Part shown: piece after piece, positions 20,818 through 32,370 of the stretch | How the letters are laid out: the number at the start of each line of letters is the position of its first letter | Numbering within the stretch: position 1 is the first letter of the stretch | Origin: Podocnemis expansa | Lineage: Eukaryota > Chordata > Testudines > Podocnemididae | DNA: 64,000 nucleotides | NCBI GenBank assembly: GCA_007922195.1 | Contig: ML682227.1 | Location: 302,380-366,379 of the forward strand | Direction of reading: 5' to 3' | Translations under genes and position numbers: made by a program | Notes under the pieces: generated by a model | What the model saw: only the letters and a program-made list of their open reading frames with translations | What the model was told of the DNA's origin: nothing | Databases searched by the model: none

Positions 20818-22150
20818 AGTGGTCAGCGATGTGACAGACGCTGGAGGTGAGGTCCTGCACTGCTGTGCTGAGGGCCACCATCACCTCGCTCTGCCGCTCC
20901 AGCAGTGTGACGACTTGGTCATCTGCATCAGCTGTGCACCAGAGCTCATGGATCACAGAGTCCTGGTGGGTGGCCAGCTACTCCCTCCAGGCATGTGTTG
21001 CTTCTGTGGCCTCCTGGCTGAGCTGGAGAAGGCTCTGCAGGAACTTCTGGAGGGTCCCTTAGGCCTTTCTCCTCTGCACGCTGGTGGCTGGTGGACTCCC
21101 AGCAGCTGGACAGTTGGAGGCTGTGCGAGCTTCTGGGGGGAAGGGGAAATCAGGGTTAGTGCCATTCATCTCCCAGCTAGTGCTGTGTGCTACCAGATGG
21201 CATCTACCTGCCGTGTCCCGACTGGCACGCTACATGGCCAGCTGCACCCTGATGCACATGGGCCCGAAGGTATGCACAGCTATGCGTGCTCCCTGGGTTG
21301 TGGTCTGTACCCACAGTAGCAGGCAACTAGCTGTCCTGCCCAGTGCCTGGGCCCACTGCCTGGCCCACATGGCATTGGTTTAGGATGCACGCTGTCAGCC
21401 CTTGACGTGGTCGCCTCTAGCTCCCCCCAACCCCCTCAGGTGGCAGGGCCCCCATCTACTCGAGTCTGGGTGCCACTCACCACAAGGGCTCTTGCCCCTG
21501 TGCTCCATCAGATAGCCTGCATGCCCCTTCCATCCCCAGGACCCTGCCCATCCTTGGGCCCTATCCCTCCCACCCCGCCTGTGTCACAAAGGGAGAATAC
21601 TCACCAACAGGTGCTCCGGATGTCCATTGGGATATCACATCAATGGGCTTTTTCGCACCTGGGGCCAGCCCCTCCATGTCTCCCTCTCCCTCCTTCTCTT
21701 GGGTGGCAGGTCTCTCTTCCTGGGCTGGGAAGAGTTCCAGGCTGGCAGGCACCACTGCAGCTGGTGGGCTGCCCCTGGGGTGGCTGGGCTCATCAATGTC
21801 CAGGGACACCTCTAGGGCGGCTCTGTGGAGTCATGTGTCCCTGCTTGAAACCCTGCATCGTCCCACCCCAGGAAGGTGTCCAGCTCCTTGTAATAGGGGC
21901 ACTGCTGTCAATCGATGCTCCCCAGAGCCAGAGTGCCTCCCTCACCCTGGCATAGTCTTGCCTAAGGACTTTGACGTTTGAACACATCTGCTTGGTGGTG
22001 TGATTGTGTCCTTACGCCAACAATGCCAGGGCAATGTATACATAGACATCACTGTTCTGGTGTCTTGCCTGAAACCATGAGAGGATATCCTCTGTCTCCC
22101 AAATCTGGAGGAGACTTAGGACCTCATCATGGCTCCATACAGGGGCCCTC
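20818..22150 (-). pseudogene. Harbinger Myb/SANT-like ORF, decayed
   Basis: Minus-strand relic of the accessory DNA-binding protein of Harbinger elements. From 22,130 downwards it reads SHDEVLSLLQIWE, then LSWFQARHQNSDVYVYIALA, a stop in place of a residue, GHNHTTKQMCSNVKVLRQDY and ARVREA. An acidic proline-rich middle follows (around 21,600-21,800), and near 20,820-20,920 a leucine-rich LLERQSEVMVALSTAVQDL tail that suits a coiled coil. The same opening motif, better preserved, lies at 1-181. Stops and frame changes show it is not functional. It faces the transposase relic, the normal convergent layout for this superfamily. Confidence 0.7.
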
Positions 22151-22530
22151 TATCATTCCTGTGCTGCGGCAGCATGAGGCTGGGGCATGGCTGCCACAGT
22201 GCTGCCAGCACGCTGCCTGGCCTGGGCTGGGCACTTTAGCCTTCCTGGTGCTGTGCACCTTGGAAGGAGAAAGGTCAAACTGTGCTGGAATTGAAATAAT
22301 GGTTATTTAGATATAGCGCATCCAAATGCCGTTATTTTGAAATAGCCATTTTGAACTAACAGTCGTTTCCATTTAAACCTAGGTTTTGTTATATCAATAG
22401 GAGCTTCCCTTACGACAAAATGAAGGAACTCCTCATTTTGATATAAGGGAAGGCTTTATGGACCTAACCTTCTTTAAATTGAAATAATCTGCATTATTTT
22501 GATTTAAAGGGTGTGTGTGGATGTACCCTT

Positions 22531-22954
22531 AGAAGTTATTTTGAATTTAGGAGGCTTAATTCGAAATAACTTAATCCCTGGCCAAGGAGGTATTTATTAT
22601 ATCAAATTAAGTGGCTCCTTAATTCAAATTAAGGAATCACTAATTTGTTATAATAAAACCTCCTTTTATTTCAAAGTAACATTTATTTAGAAATTATTAG
22701 TTCTAATTAAGCCACTTTAAACCACAGAACAGGCTTAACTCAAATTAATTTCCCTATTCTCTTGCCTGCCTTCTCCTATTTCGAATTAAAGAGTCTAGTG
22801 AAGACTTTCTACTTCAAATTAATAAAGCCCACTTTATTTTGAATTAGGAGCCTAGTGTAGACTCACTAATTCAAAATAATGACTTTGATTTAAATTCAAA
22901 GTAGTTAATTTGAATTAACTACACAGAGTTAATTTTCTGAGTGTAGACATAGCC
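22531..22954. mobile_element. Harbinger-like MITE fragment, AATTCGAAATAA-rich
   Basis: A succession of AATTCGAAATAA, AATTCAAATTAA and TTTGAATTAACTAC blocks ends at GAGTGTAGACATAGCC near 22,954. The matching left end is not clear and may lie beyond the element at 19,014, meaning that element is nested in this one. Confidence 0.5.
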
Positions 22955-23569
22955 TATCACAAGCAGGACCCTAGATGTATGTCTTTCTCTCAGACCCCAC
23001 AGCAATATGTATGGCATGACCTGCAAACCCCTGACAGGCACTGCACTAACAGACATCCACAGGCAGGAACACACGCTGGCGAGTTACACAAATGCTTTCC
23101 CTGCCACTCATGAACCGTTGGTAGTGAAGCTCCACACAGTTTCTTCAGCTCCAGCCTATACCACAGGCCTGTTCCTTTTGGGGAGACAGTGATTAGAAGA
23201 CACTCAGAGGGTGGCTTGAAGCACATTTTCAGTCAGACTTTACCTTTTCGCATGCCTCAGTTGATGTGGTTGACAATCTATACTGATAAAGGTTAAAAAA
23301 CAGATGATGAAAATAACTAGGCTTTTTTGGTTTACTGGACAAATTGAAAATAAAACTGATTCAGGTTGAGACAAAATATTTTGAATTTTTTTTCCTATCA
23401 AAACAAAAATTCTCAAAATCTAAATATTTTGAGTTTGAGAATGTCTAACCGTTTAAAGTGTTTGATCATTACTTTCATGTTTTGAATTTTTAAAAAAATA
23501 AAATTGAGGGAAATTCTGAAACAAGATATCTTCTTAAAACAAAAAGTCAAAATCTATGTCAACATCCAC
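22955..23569. other. Non-coding
   Basis: Contains no recognised gene. 23,280-23,560 is AT-rich with repeated AAAATATTTTGA-like runs, possibly decayed element sequence. Confidence 0.4.
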
Positions 23570-23955
23570 ACTCAATGAAATTAATAGGCAGCAAATTTCA
23601 AACAAAGAAGGAAATACTTCTTCACACAACACACAGTCAACCTGTGGCACTCATTGAGTGGGGATGCTGTGAAGGCCAAATGTATAACTGGATTCAATAA
23701 AGAATTTGATAAGTTCATGGAAGATAGGTTTAACAACAGCGATTGTTGAACATAGTCAGCAGCACAACCCCATGTTGTGTGTGTCCCTGAACTCTGAGGA
23801 TCAGAAGCTGAGACTGAATGACTTGATAATTATCCTGTTCTGTTCACTCCCTTTCATCCATGGGCATCAGCCACTGCAGGAAGACAGACTGTTGGCACGG
23901 GCTAAATGGATCCTTTGTGTGACCATTATGGCCATTGTTATTTAGTATTTCCTTT
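23570..23955 (+). mobile_element. CR1 (L3-type) LINE 3' end
   Basis: Shows the CR1/L3 3' region in order: AAATACTTCTTCACACAACACA, CAACCTGTGGCACTCATTG, AATTTGATAAGTTCATGGAAGATAGG, ATTATCCTGTTCTGTTCA, GGGCTAAATGGATCCTTTGTGTGACC and ATGGCCATTGTTAT. It is 5'-truncated, and the small ORF is not a gene. Confidence 0.8.
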
Positions 23956-24115
23956 CAGAATTACCAGAGTGAACCAATTTAAGATTTTTGCAATTTATTC
24001 TTATTTCAACCAAAACAATTAATTGAAATTGACACTAAATTCACTAATTTTTTCAATGGGCCTGAATCAGCAGTTTTCTGTTAAAAATGGTTTCCATTAA
24101 GATTTTCATCCAGCT

Positions 24116-24525
24116 CTAATAATAATGAGCTGTCCTCACTTGTTCATATACTGCCCCGCCAAAAATCAGGAAAAGTTTCATCACCAGATCATTCTGTAAG
24201 ATGAACATTTCCACTGCTAGTGCTCCTGACAGAACTAAGAGAAAAGAAAAACCAGTTCTAAGAGAAATGAACCCAGCATGTAAATGAAAAACTGCAACAG
24301 GGAATTGACTGTCCCATGTATAGATTTTCTCTGTTTTCTCTGTAAAGAAACTATGACTAGGCAATTTGGAAATGTCACTAGATGGACAGGAATATAGGAG
24401 CAATGATGGATGCAATAAGACCCCATAACTGTGAACCTCTCTCTGAACAAAGGATGGATTGTACAGGGGAAACAGTCATAATCACTGTCAAACACAGGAT
24501 CATTTTCCTTACTTGGTAAGTTCAT
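24116..24525 (-). other. Unassigned minus-strand ORF pair, faintly GPCR-like
   Basis: Two overlapping minus frames. The 5' one starts MNLPSKENDPVFDSDYDCFP, continues through PVHLVTFPNCLVIVSLQRKQ and ends in a hydrophobic run. An acidic tyrosine-rich start followed by a P-N-x-L-V-I helix and basic loop recalls the N-terminus and first helix of chemokine-type receptors. The resemblance is short and lies in one frame only; the continuation needs a frame change. I cannot name a gene. Confidence 0.15.
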
Positions 24526-24926
24526 GCTTGGTATGAACTTGGACTACAGCCACCCAGAATTTCCCTTCTGCTTCACCAGAGTGCTGGACTATCTAGGAGG
24601 CATTGTTCAGAAATTAGGTCCAGTTCACTGCAGAGAGTGTAAGGGCCATATACATTTATTATAGAGCTCTCTGAAATCCTTTGGGATTAAATGAGATCTC
24701 TAATTACAAAACATTGCTATCATTTCTATGGACTGTATAGCACGTCCTGGCTTTCCATGTACACATACACAGCATGTGCACAGAATTTCTTGTGCTGACT
24801 GCATTGAGACTGTTAGTTCTGTTCCCGGGGATAGTAGAGTCACGAAAGGTAAAGATGGAATGAAGCCTGTCAGTTTATTCTGCCACCACCAGAATAGGGT
24901 TATTAACCACACTACATTTGCTAGTG

Positions 24927-25122
24927 CAGTGGTTTTCAGCCTTTTGCAGGTTGTGGTACACTTGGCAGCATTTCACAACCCTACACGACATACCAGCCCC
25001 CTTTCCCACCCCCACACTCACCCCCAGACCAAATCCAGCTGTCTCCCTGGCTCTCCACAACACACTTACCACTGTGTGGTGACAAAAGTAAAGTGTCTCA
25101 ACACAATGGTTGAGAACAGCTG
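24927..25122. mobile_element. hAT-type MITE
   Basis: Ends CAGTGGTTTTCAGCC and GGTTGAGAACAGCTG are inverted; flanks TGCTAGTG and TTGTAGTG are near-identical 8-mers. Short, non-coding. Confidence 0.65.
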
Positions 25123-26949
25123 TTGTAGTGTGCTCCCACTCTTGTTTTAAATGCCCAAAACCATGGATCTGGTGCCCAAGCTTTGGACCCTCCCACCCCA
25201 AAGGGTCCTAAAGCCCAGACTCCAGCATGAGACTGGAATTCTGCAAAGACATAAAGCAGCCCCACACTAAAGCACTGTTAGTTTGAGTCAGCTGGCACAG
25301 GCCAGGCATTGGTTTCCAACTACTGTGCAGGCAGGCCCTTACCGTCAGGCAGTTAGCCCTTGATTTTGGAAGAAGTCCTCTAGTCTAGACCCACTGCAGT
25401 TGGCATGAGATTCAAATGGGGGGATGGGAGGGGAAATCAAGAATGCTTTAAGACACCATTTATCACTGGATAATAGGACAGATCTGCATTGGTCTATAAA
25501 TTTAGCACATTTAAGATTTTTCTGTTAAGTTTGTCTTTCCAATGAACCTGATCAATTTTGTTACTGAACTCAGAGCTCCCTCCAATTTTTCAATATCTTT
25601 CTGGGGAGATGCACAGAGCCAAATGCAATGTTTCAAGGTCAGTGAAAAGGAGAAGAAATTTTTGACCCAAACTTTTGGGTTTTATTCTCATTTGTACGTA
25701 CTATTTTTATTATTGTAACATTTGTGACCCAAGTAATGGATTAAGATCCAATTGTGCTAGATACTGGATAAATATAGAACAAAAACCAAGCCATCTGTCA
25801 CCGTACCATAGTGGGTCACAGCTAAAGATATCAGAATCAGAACAAACTGCAGAGAAATGGGGAGATCAACTCCAGACTGGTGATTTCTCTTCTACAGAAT
25901 ATACCAAATCTGCAACAAAAGTAAACTTCTGTCTTACCACATTGGCCTGTATGAAGTTACAAAAACAGAAGAGTGGAAGCAAGAAAGATATGTATGGACA
26001 TATTTTACTCATATAACATCACACCCTAAGTACAATGGAGCATTCACCCCACACTAGGCCTGGAAGAGTTAATGGAAGAAAGACAGGCCATTTTGCCCTG
26101 TTCTGCACCTGGAGGGGAGTTAGGATGCAATGAATTTTAATTGGTGGTGAAACTGACCTGGGCAGCAACAGGCAGGACTTCTGTAAAGACAGAGACCCAG
26201 CAACAATAAAGAGAGCTGCACTGAGGAAACCTGCAGTCACACTCCCTGGTACAAGGGGAGAGATCCGGACCCTGTCATAGTAGCGTAGAAAGCACTCCAG
26301 GGAAGGAGCAGTAAGGGGTGAGAGAATAGATCTGAACTGCTGGTTCAAGGATCCCTGGATTGGGGCAGGCTTGAGTTACTCTACAAATTATTGTGGAAGT
26401 GGTGCAGATGACACAATGGCTACAGAGACTGTGTTGTGAGAGACTCTCATGAGACCCCAGAATGGGAGGACAACTGTGACGGCTAAGGAACAAAGCAGAG
26501 GTGTTAAAACTCCTGACTAGCAAGAGGGGAGTAGCAGCAGAATTACTGAGAAAACAGGCTGAGAAGCTACTGGATGATTTGGGCACAGTGCTGAGCTAAT
26601 TGCCAAGATGAGCGAAGACTAGCACATACCCATCACTCTACTTAATATAATTGGTCTTCTTTCTTTCTTTCGGGGGGGGGGGATTAATTTTGAAAATGAC
26701 TAAAAAGGGGAAGATACTACGAGGATGGGAAAAATAGAAATAATTTTTATGAATAAAAATATAAAAACTTTTTAAAAAGAATTGAGAAAACTTCCAAATG
26801 ATACATTTCAAAAGGTGCAATATCAAAAATGTTCTATTTTTTCACAGAATTAGCTCCATTTTAACCAGTTTTTCAATAAAATGGAAAGTTTAAGGAAAAA
26901 AGCAGAGATCATCAACTGTGATGGGCACCTTCAAAAAGCTCTCTGTAGT
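25123..26949. other. Non-coding, scattered old repeats
   Basis: About 25,690-25,800 has a diverged dispersed-repeat signature (GATCCAATTGTGCTAGATACTGG). About 26,030-26,290 looks like old repeat but I cannot class it. A G-run lies at 26,670. No exon with lectin or other known motifs was found on either strand. Confidence 0.4.
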
Positions 26950-28024
26950 TCTAGAGTTAGTTCTGGTTTTAGCTGTAATTACCATTTCAAGCTAGAACCA
27001 ATGATATCTCTGAAATATGAAACGACTTCTTAAGTAAACCCACAGTACTTCCTCCAAACTGCTTTGTTTAGAAAGTGAACTCACTGCAGTGAATAAATGA
27101 TAGAAAGTCAGTTCTGGGTGGTAAATAGAGCAGGAGTTGAACTGTAAAATATAAATAGTGGATTCTTGAAACCAGATTTTCTGTGTGTGTGGCTCAACTG
27201 ATTGTACATTTTAACAGACTCCATTGCTCAACGAATCCAACATGTTCCAAAAAAAGCTTTGAAATTAACACCATAGGCATAGTCGGTGCCATTTTTACTT
27301 GAAAAGATAAAAGCCCCTTTGCTTTTTGGTTTGTGGTAGAGGAGTGCAAACTTTGTGAGAGGTTTCAGCTGGAACATCACACAGGAAATAGTTCTTCTCC
27401 TGTCTCTTGTCACACAGCAGATAGTTCTTTTGTCTCTGTCAGGACAGTCTGCTGGTCCCACCAGACTTGTTCTATCCTGGGGATCCACATAAAGGATTGG
27501 AACAAACTCATTTTTTTATGTGCTGAGGACTTCAAGTCCTCTCTAAGGACCTACAGATACAGTAAATGGTTGCATGATCAAATGCTTATTGGATTTTTAT
27601 TTTTTGACCAGCAATTCATTATGTATATACAACTTAATTGTGCTGTATAACTCAGGAATAAATGACATCTCTTTAGATATTTGAAAAAGTAGAGTGAAAA
27701 TGTCCTTCTGTATGTCACACAGCACCATGTTAAATGGCTGTGGGTGGTGGTTCATCACAACATCTAGGACCAAATAAGTTCAATGTACATGAAGGTTTTG
27801 GGGGCAGGTGTGAGGGTGACAGCACCAGCAGGTATCTGTTTTCTCCAAGAATTCTCATTGGCTGACAGATACACAAAGTTACTTAGATCAGTGGGAGTTA
27901 GGTACCTACATACTGTTTAGAATGGGACTCAATTATCTAATGTATGAGAGACAAAGGTAGTGAGGTAACAACTTTTACTGGAATAATTTCCCCTGGGAAG
28001 AGAGCCAAACTTGCAAGCCACATA
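26950..28024. other. Left end of duplicated segment B
   Basis: Pairs with about 520-1,620 in the same orientation and order, up to the shared TATTTTCTCCAAGAA / TGTTTTCTCCAAGAA and GACAGATACACAAAG. It marks the start of the copy B segment. No gene. Confidence 0.6.
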
Positions 28025-28420
28025 GGGTATGTTCACACGCAGGGGGTTATTTTGATACAAGTTGTTTTGATACAAGTTGTATCGAAATAACGCCTTATTT
28101 CAAAATAAATTAATTTGAATTAACAGTTTGTTAATTCGAATTAAGGAAAAAAGCAGGAATCGAAATAGCAAGTTCAGACAACAGTTATTTCTAAATGAGT
28201 CACAGTTGTTTCGAAACAACATGTTCAGACAGCAGTCAATCATTTCAAAACAATGTTGTTTTGTCCCCACATGGGGTTTAAGTTGTTTCGAAACAATGCT
28301 GTTGTTTCGAAACAATGGAACCCATTGTTTCGAAACAACGGTGCGTCGTGTGAACAGGGTCTTTCTTATTTCAAAACAACCTCTGTTGTTTTGAAATAAG
28401 ACTGCTGTGTGAACACACCC
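28025..28420. mobile_element. Harbinger MITE with ATA duplication
   Basis: 396 bp between GGGTATGTTCACACGC and GTGTGAACACACCC, with ATA on both sides (28,022-28,024 and 28,421-28,423). Filled with TTTCGAAACAA palindromes and a GTTAATTCGAATTAA motif shared with 39,602-39,963. Confidence 0.75.
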
Positions 28421-29228
28421 ATAGTGCTCTCCTTCAAGCCTTGGAGAGACACAGGAGACCCATCATAAGATGTACTGACCCAGTCTGTCAGTAAATCCTC
28501 AAATTTCCTTGTCTAGACTGGGACAGGAAAATTATCCACCTGGTTACTTTTGAGCAGGTGGGTACTGTGGCACAGTGAGGAGGAATCCTGAGCTATCTGA
28601 ATGGGTCATTTACTAACAATAGAAATACAAGCGTGGCACTGAGCCTAGCATGCGATTGCAGATCAGACTTGGATGAAGAGGCCATAGGGCCCCAGGCTGG
28701 GTCTCCAGTCCCTCCCCCATACCAAGGGCCCCCCAAATGGGCAGGTGCTGTGGGGGGCAGAGGCAGAGGTCACTGCCCTGCACCACCTCACCCCTGGACT
28801 GGCTGCTTTGGCCCCAGGAGAAGGTGGGCTGTCCCTTGTCACTCTGCTCCACTCCTGGAGTGGCGCCAGGGACATCTGGAGCAAGCAAACAGGGCCAACC
28901 TGTCCTGCCCCCTGAGGGGTGGGGACCAGCCAGCCCAGGGATGGAACAGAAGTGCCTCTGGCCTAGGGCCCTGCAGTCCCCCGGCCCAGCACCGGCAGGG
29001 CAGGGGCTCTCCATCACCCCAGTGCTGTGGGGACGTAGCAGGGTGGCAGGGCAGGTGGATATGGCAGAGACCATAGAGACTGAAACCTCGGACCCCCTTA
29101 TAGCCTCTGTGTTAATCCAGCCCTGCTGCAGATGACAGTATTATACAGGCTGCTGTTGTAGGCAGAGTGGGGTCTTTGGAGAAAAACATTGGCAGAGACT
29201 TTGAATAAGTTGGAACTCCTAGGGAAAA
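28421..29228. other. Non-coding; GC-rich block
   Basis: About 28,640-29,100 is GC-rich with overlapping open frames on both strands, which signals base composition rather than a gene. No conserved motif is seen. Confidence 0.4.
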
Positions 29229-29310
29229 CAAGCAAGGAGTCCTGTGGCACTTAAAGAGTAACACATTTATTTATTGCATGAGCTTTCATGGCAGAAAACC
29301 TACTTTGTCA
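29229..29310 (-). repeat. Penelope-like repeat arm (truncated)
   Basis: Minus-strand arm: AAGGAGTCCTGTGGCACTTAA, then TATTGCATGAGCTTTCATGGC and CTACTTTGTCAG. It ends abruptly at the Harbinger relic. Confidence 0.55.
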
Positions 29311-29734
29311 GGGTCCGGGGGGGCATGGAGGCCTTCCCATGGGGGCACAGGGGCAGGGGGTGTGTGGCGGATGGCCCTGAAACCAAGCAGGTTGGGGGCC
29401 TGGCAGGAGATGGGGTGGGGGCACTGTGGGTGGGAGCACCAAGCTTAGACAGCATGCGCCCAACACCATTGGCGCATGGCCTCAGGAGAGACCCCAAGAG
29501 CAGGTGTGCCCAGGCTGCACCACCCTGGGCACTGCACACAACCCATGCAGCAGAGCACAGTAGCGCATACCAAGGGGTCCCTGTCCCAAAGGACATGGGG
29601 AGTGGGAAGCAGGGGGTAGGCAAGGGATAACAGCTGCTGTCAGCTTGCACTCCACACTACCTACTGGGGCAACTCTTGTTCTTTGCTTCTCTCCTGAAGA
29701 CCTTGCACCTTTGACATCAGCCACTCCCAGGGTG

Positions 29735-30070
29735 TGCCCAGCCCCAACCATTAAGAGGGAGTATCACCCAGGCGAGAGGATCCTTGAGGACCACCTCCAG
29801 GTGGTAGAGCACACTGAGGTGAATGCCCGAGCCTGGCAGAAGCGGCAGAGGGAGGAGGAGCATGCCCACTCCAGGGTCAAGCAGGCCCAGATAGACCACC
29901 TCCGGGACCCCATGGAGCACCAGCCCCATGCACTGGAGTCCTTGGAAACATGGGCCAGGGGCTGTTGGCAAGCCAAGAAGCCCCCTGTGTGGGACCCCAG
30001 CAGCAGCCCCTGTCACCTTACACCCAGGACTCGGGGTAGATGGATGCAGGCCTGGGACCTGCTGGCCTGA
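29735..30070 (+). pseudogene. Harbinger Myb/SANT-like ORF, C-terminal half
   Basis: The + frame reads CPAPTIKREYHPGERILED, then VVEHTEVNARAWQKRQREEE, HAHSRVKQAQIDHLRD and PMEHQPHALESLE before a stop at 30,068. The charged helix with AW-x-x-R-x-x-E-E-x-A-H is typical of the coiled-coil tail of transposon and host Myb/SANT-like proteins. The DNA-binding N-terminal half is missing or spliced from sequence no longer present. An AATAAA lies 150 nt later at about 30,217. Confidence 0.55.
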
Positions 30071-30239
30071 TGTCAATAGGCACCCATCCCCCACCCCATT
30101 CCTCTCATTTCCTGAACTCCCCTCATTCCTCCAAATCCCCTCACTCCCCACAACCACCCAAACCCATGCAGCTCCCACCCAGCACCCTTCTTAGCCCCCC
30201 CCCATCACCCTTGTAAATAAAACATGTTATGCTGCTATC

Positions 30240-30600
30240 CTATGTTTTGTGCATCATTTTATTGTGTTGGGGATGGGAAAAGATGGGTGGGGTGGGATGT
30301 GATCAGAAATGGGCAAATAGGGGTGGAAATGGTGCTTTGGAGGCTCAACCTCAGAATGGTCCCCTCGGTAGCCTTGCCAATCCCAAACTGGTGTGCAACA
30401 GAGTGGTAGGAGTTCAGGGTTACCAGCTTCCAGATGGCAACAGCCACTCGCTTGTCCATGGACAGGGCAGGTTGGAGCCAGGTGTTGATGTGCTGCAGAA
30501 TGGGGTGAGCTTGGTGACCAGCTCAAGGCATGTGCGCTTCCTCATCTGCAAGTTCAACAGCCACTGTTTATCATCCCAGGTGGTGAGAATGATTCAGTGC
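30240..30600 (-). pseudogene. Harbinger transposase, N-terminal part
   Basis: Read on minus, the order is KRTCLELVTKLTPFLQHI (with one frame slip), then MDKRVAVAIWKLVTLNSYHS, VAHQFGIGKATEGTIL. This is the helix-turn-helix-like start of PIF/Harbinger transposases, where K-R-V-A-x-A-L-W-x-L-A-T and F-G-V-G-x-x-T are conserved. It ends within about 70 residues of the helix, so the catalytic domain is lost. The leader region continues to about 30,937, and a similar leader piece lies inverted at 9,230-9,450. Frame slips mark it as dead. Confidence 0.7.
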
Positions 30601-31113
30601 CACCAGTCACCACTGGTTTCCCATGCCCAGATGCACAGGTGCACAGAGGGCACTGTGTCTGCCCCAGCTTCCAGGGAGGGTGAGGGGGTTGGCCAACTGT
30701 GGCCTGTCCCTGCGCTGGCAGTTGCCCTGTGCTGCCTGTTCCAGAGCCGGAGGAGTCTGGCCAATGTATGGAAGTGTGGCATGTTGTGCTGGCACATTTC
30801 TGGGGCACATCAAGGTTCCTGACCTCCTCGGGCTCCATGTGGACAGGCAGAGTGGGGAGAGTGCTGTGCTCACTTCCTTCCTGTTGTAAAGGAGTGGCTG
30901 GGAGAGAGGTGCACTTCTGTGGTGCTCTATGAGCCATCTACCCACAATGCACCACTCTGAGAGTGACTTAATACCTGCCACTGTGAATGGGGGCAGTCTC
31001 CTGGCATTTTGAATGTGGACTGTGTAAGTCAACTTAACAAGGTCTACTTTAAATTAACTTCAAGTAGACCTTGTTAAGCCAGCTTAACTGAGCCCTCTAG
31101 TGTAGACATAGCC

Positions 31114-32267
31114 AATGGTAGTAAAGGTTATTTCTTAGACCTTTGATATACAAGTGTATTGTTGGTAGCTATTTAACAATGTTTCTGTCCATCTTTTAGA
31201 GGTTAGCAATAGAGGTAAACTGTTTTCCTGTCTATTGCTGTTCTGTTGACTAAAAGTTCAAAAGGGAAGGTATAAACCTTTAGATAATACTTATATGTAA
31301 GGATCCGATTGTTTTTATTTCTCCCTGAACTTTAAGTAGTATATAACTGTGAACTAGTTACTGGTGTGCTCAATAGGTGGGAGATAACACTTCAAAGCCA
31401 CAAGCAATCATCTATTAAGTGTTTAAGGAGTTATCTGCTGTAGAGAAGATACTGGTTAGTCTGCATGGATCTACAAAAGACTCTAGTGGACTGATCCTAT
31501 ATATCTGATATCTTTCCAAGCTTTTCAGAGAAAGTTTGGATCACAAGAATGAGATTTCTATGACTATAAAATGTTAAAAACTGTTTGGCCTAACTAGTCT
31601 GCATGTCATAGATACTACTGCTTACTAACTTCAGTGTCACTTTAACTCCATGCCTAGTTAGTATCACTATAACTCAAAGGCTGAAGCCCCTTTCTTTTGA
31701 GCACTGTGCACTGAGAGAGGTTGTGATTCTCCTCTCTCAGGATCTGGTCTAGCGTGCTGCTGTGACCCCCAATCTCCACTCCTGAACCCTGAATTACCCC
31801 ATTTAACTATGCAACACCCACTCCTCGGTCAGTCCACACCAATCAATAGCTTGTAATCAGTCCTGGGCAGTAGAAGTGCGCTCTTCAGCCACGTAGGGGA
31901 TTGTCTCCCCAGCCAGCACCCCAGCCACAGATGCTAAACTGGGAAATTCCATCCTACAGGGATCAGCATCCTTCCCACATCACTGTAGGCCCATAGATTC
32001 ATTCCAGTTTGCCAGGTTTACAAAGAAACAGATGCTTCCAGCTTGACCCTTTCTCACACTCTAAATTTCAGACAGCTTTAGAGAAAACAAACATTAGTTA
32101 ATTCGTTAGAACATGATTTTAAGTGAGTATACAGCAAATCAATGCAGAATCATATAATAAATCAGTTGGGGTAAGCGTTACCAAATAAAAGATATAAAAC
32201 ACATTCTAACCTAACATCACTATCAGAATTATGCTCATTTTACCACTTAAATCCGGCTATGATTGTT
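31114..32267. other. Non-coding; duplicated flank and old repeat
   Basis: 31,262-31,565 aligns with 3,415-3,600 and 5,740-5,880 of segment A but lacks the 2.1-kb hAT insertion. 31,690-32,220 looks like an old dispersed repeat, partly shared inverted with 3,080-3,410. No copy B exon 1 was found here or up to 34,280. Confidence 0.5.
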
Positions 32268-32370
32268 TATCTTCGAAGCATCTGAGGAAGTGGGATCTTC
32301 TCCCACGAAAGCTCATGCAAAAAATAAATCTGTTAGTCTTAAAGTGCCACACAACTGCTGATTGTTTTAT
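32268..32370 (+). repeat. Penelope-like repeat arm with hammerhead-like core
   Basis: In order: CTGAGGA (32,282-32,288), stem GTGGGA paired with TCCCAC (32,291-32,306), GAAA (32,307-32,310), a GC-TCAT-GC mini-hairpin (32,311-32,318), then AATAAATCTGTTAGTCTTAAAG. This is the cleanest hammerhead-like order in the window. Confidence 0.6.

Larger units (their letters stand above)
19014..22530. mobile_element. Large Harbinger element with both gene relics
   Basis: Ends GGGTATGTTCACACACA and TGTGTGTGGATGTACCC bound about 3.5 kb, flanked by CTA on the left and TTA on the right. The left subterminal region has the TTTCGAAA palindromes and the CTGCAGGCACCCG-rich core seen in the MITEs (19,260-19,910). 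It then holds a transposase C-terminal relic on + and a Myb/SANT-like relic on minus, converging. It could be the parent type of the MITEs in this window. Confidence 0.65.
29311..31113. mobile_element. Harbinger element relic, 5'-truncated
   Basis: The right end reads CTCTAGTGTAGACATAGCC at 31,113, preceded by TTAAGTTAACTT-type palindromes. Inside are a Myb/SANT-ORF tail on + and a transposase N-terminal part on minus, converging near 30,150 as in the element at 19,014. No matching left end is found. Confidence 0.6.
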
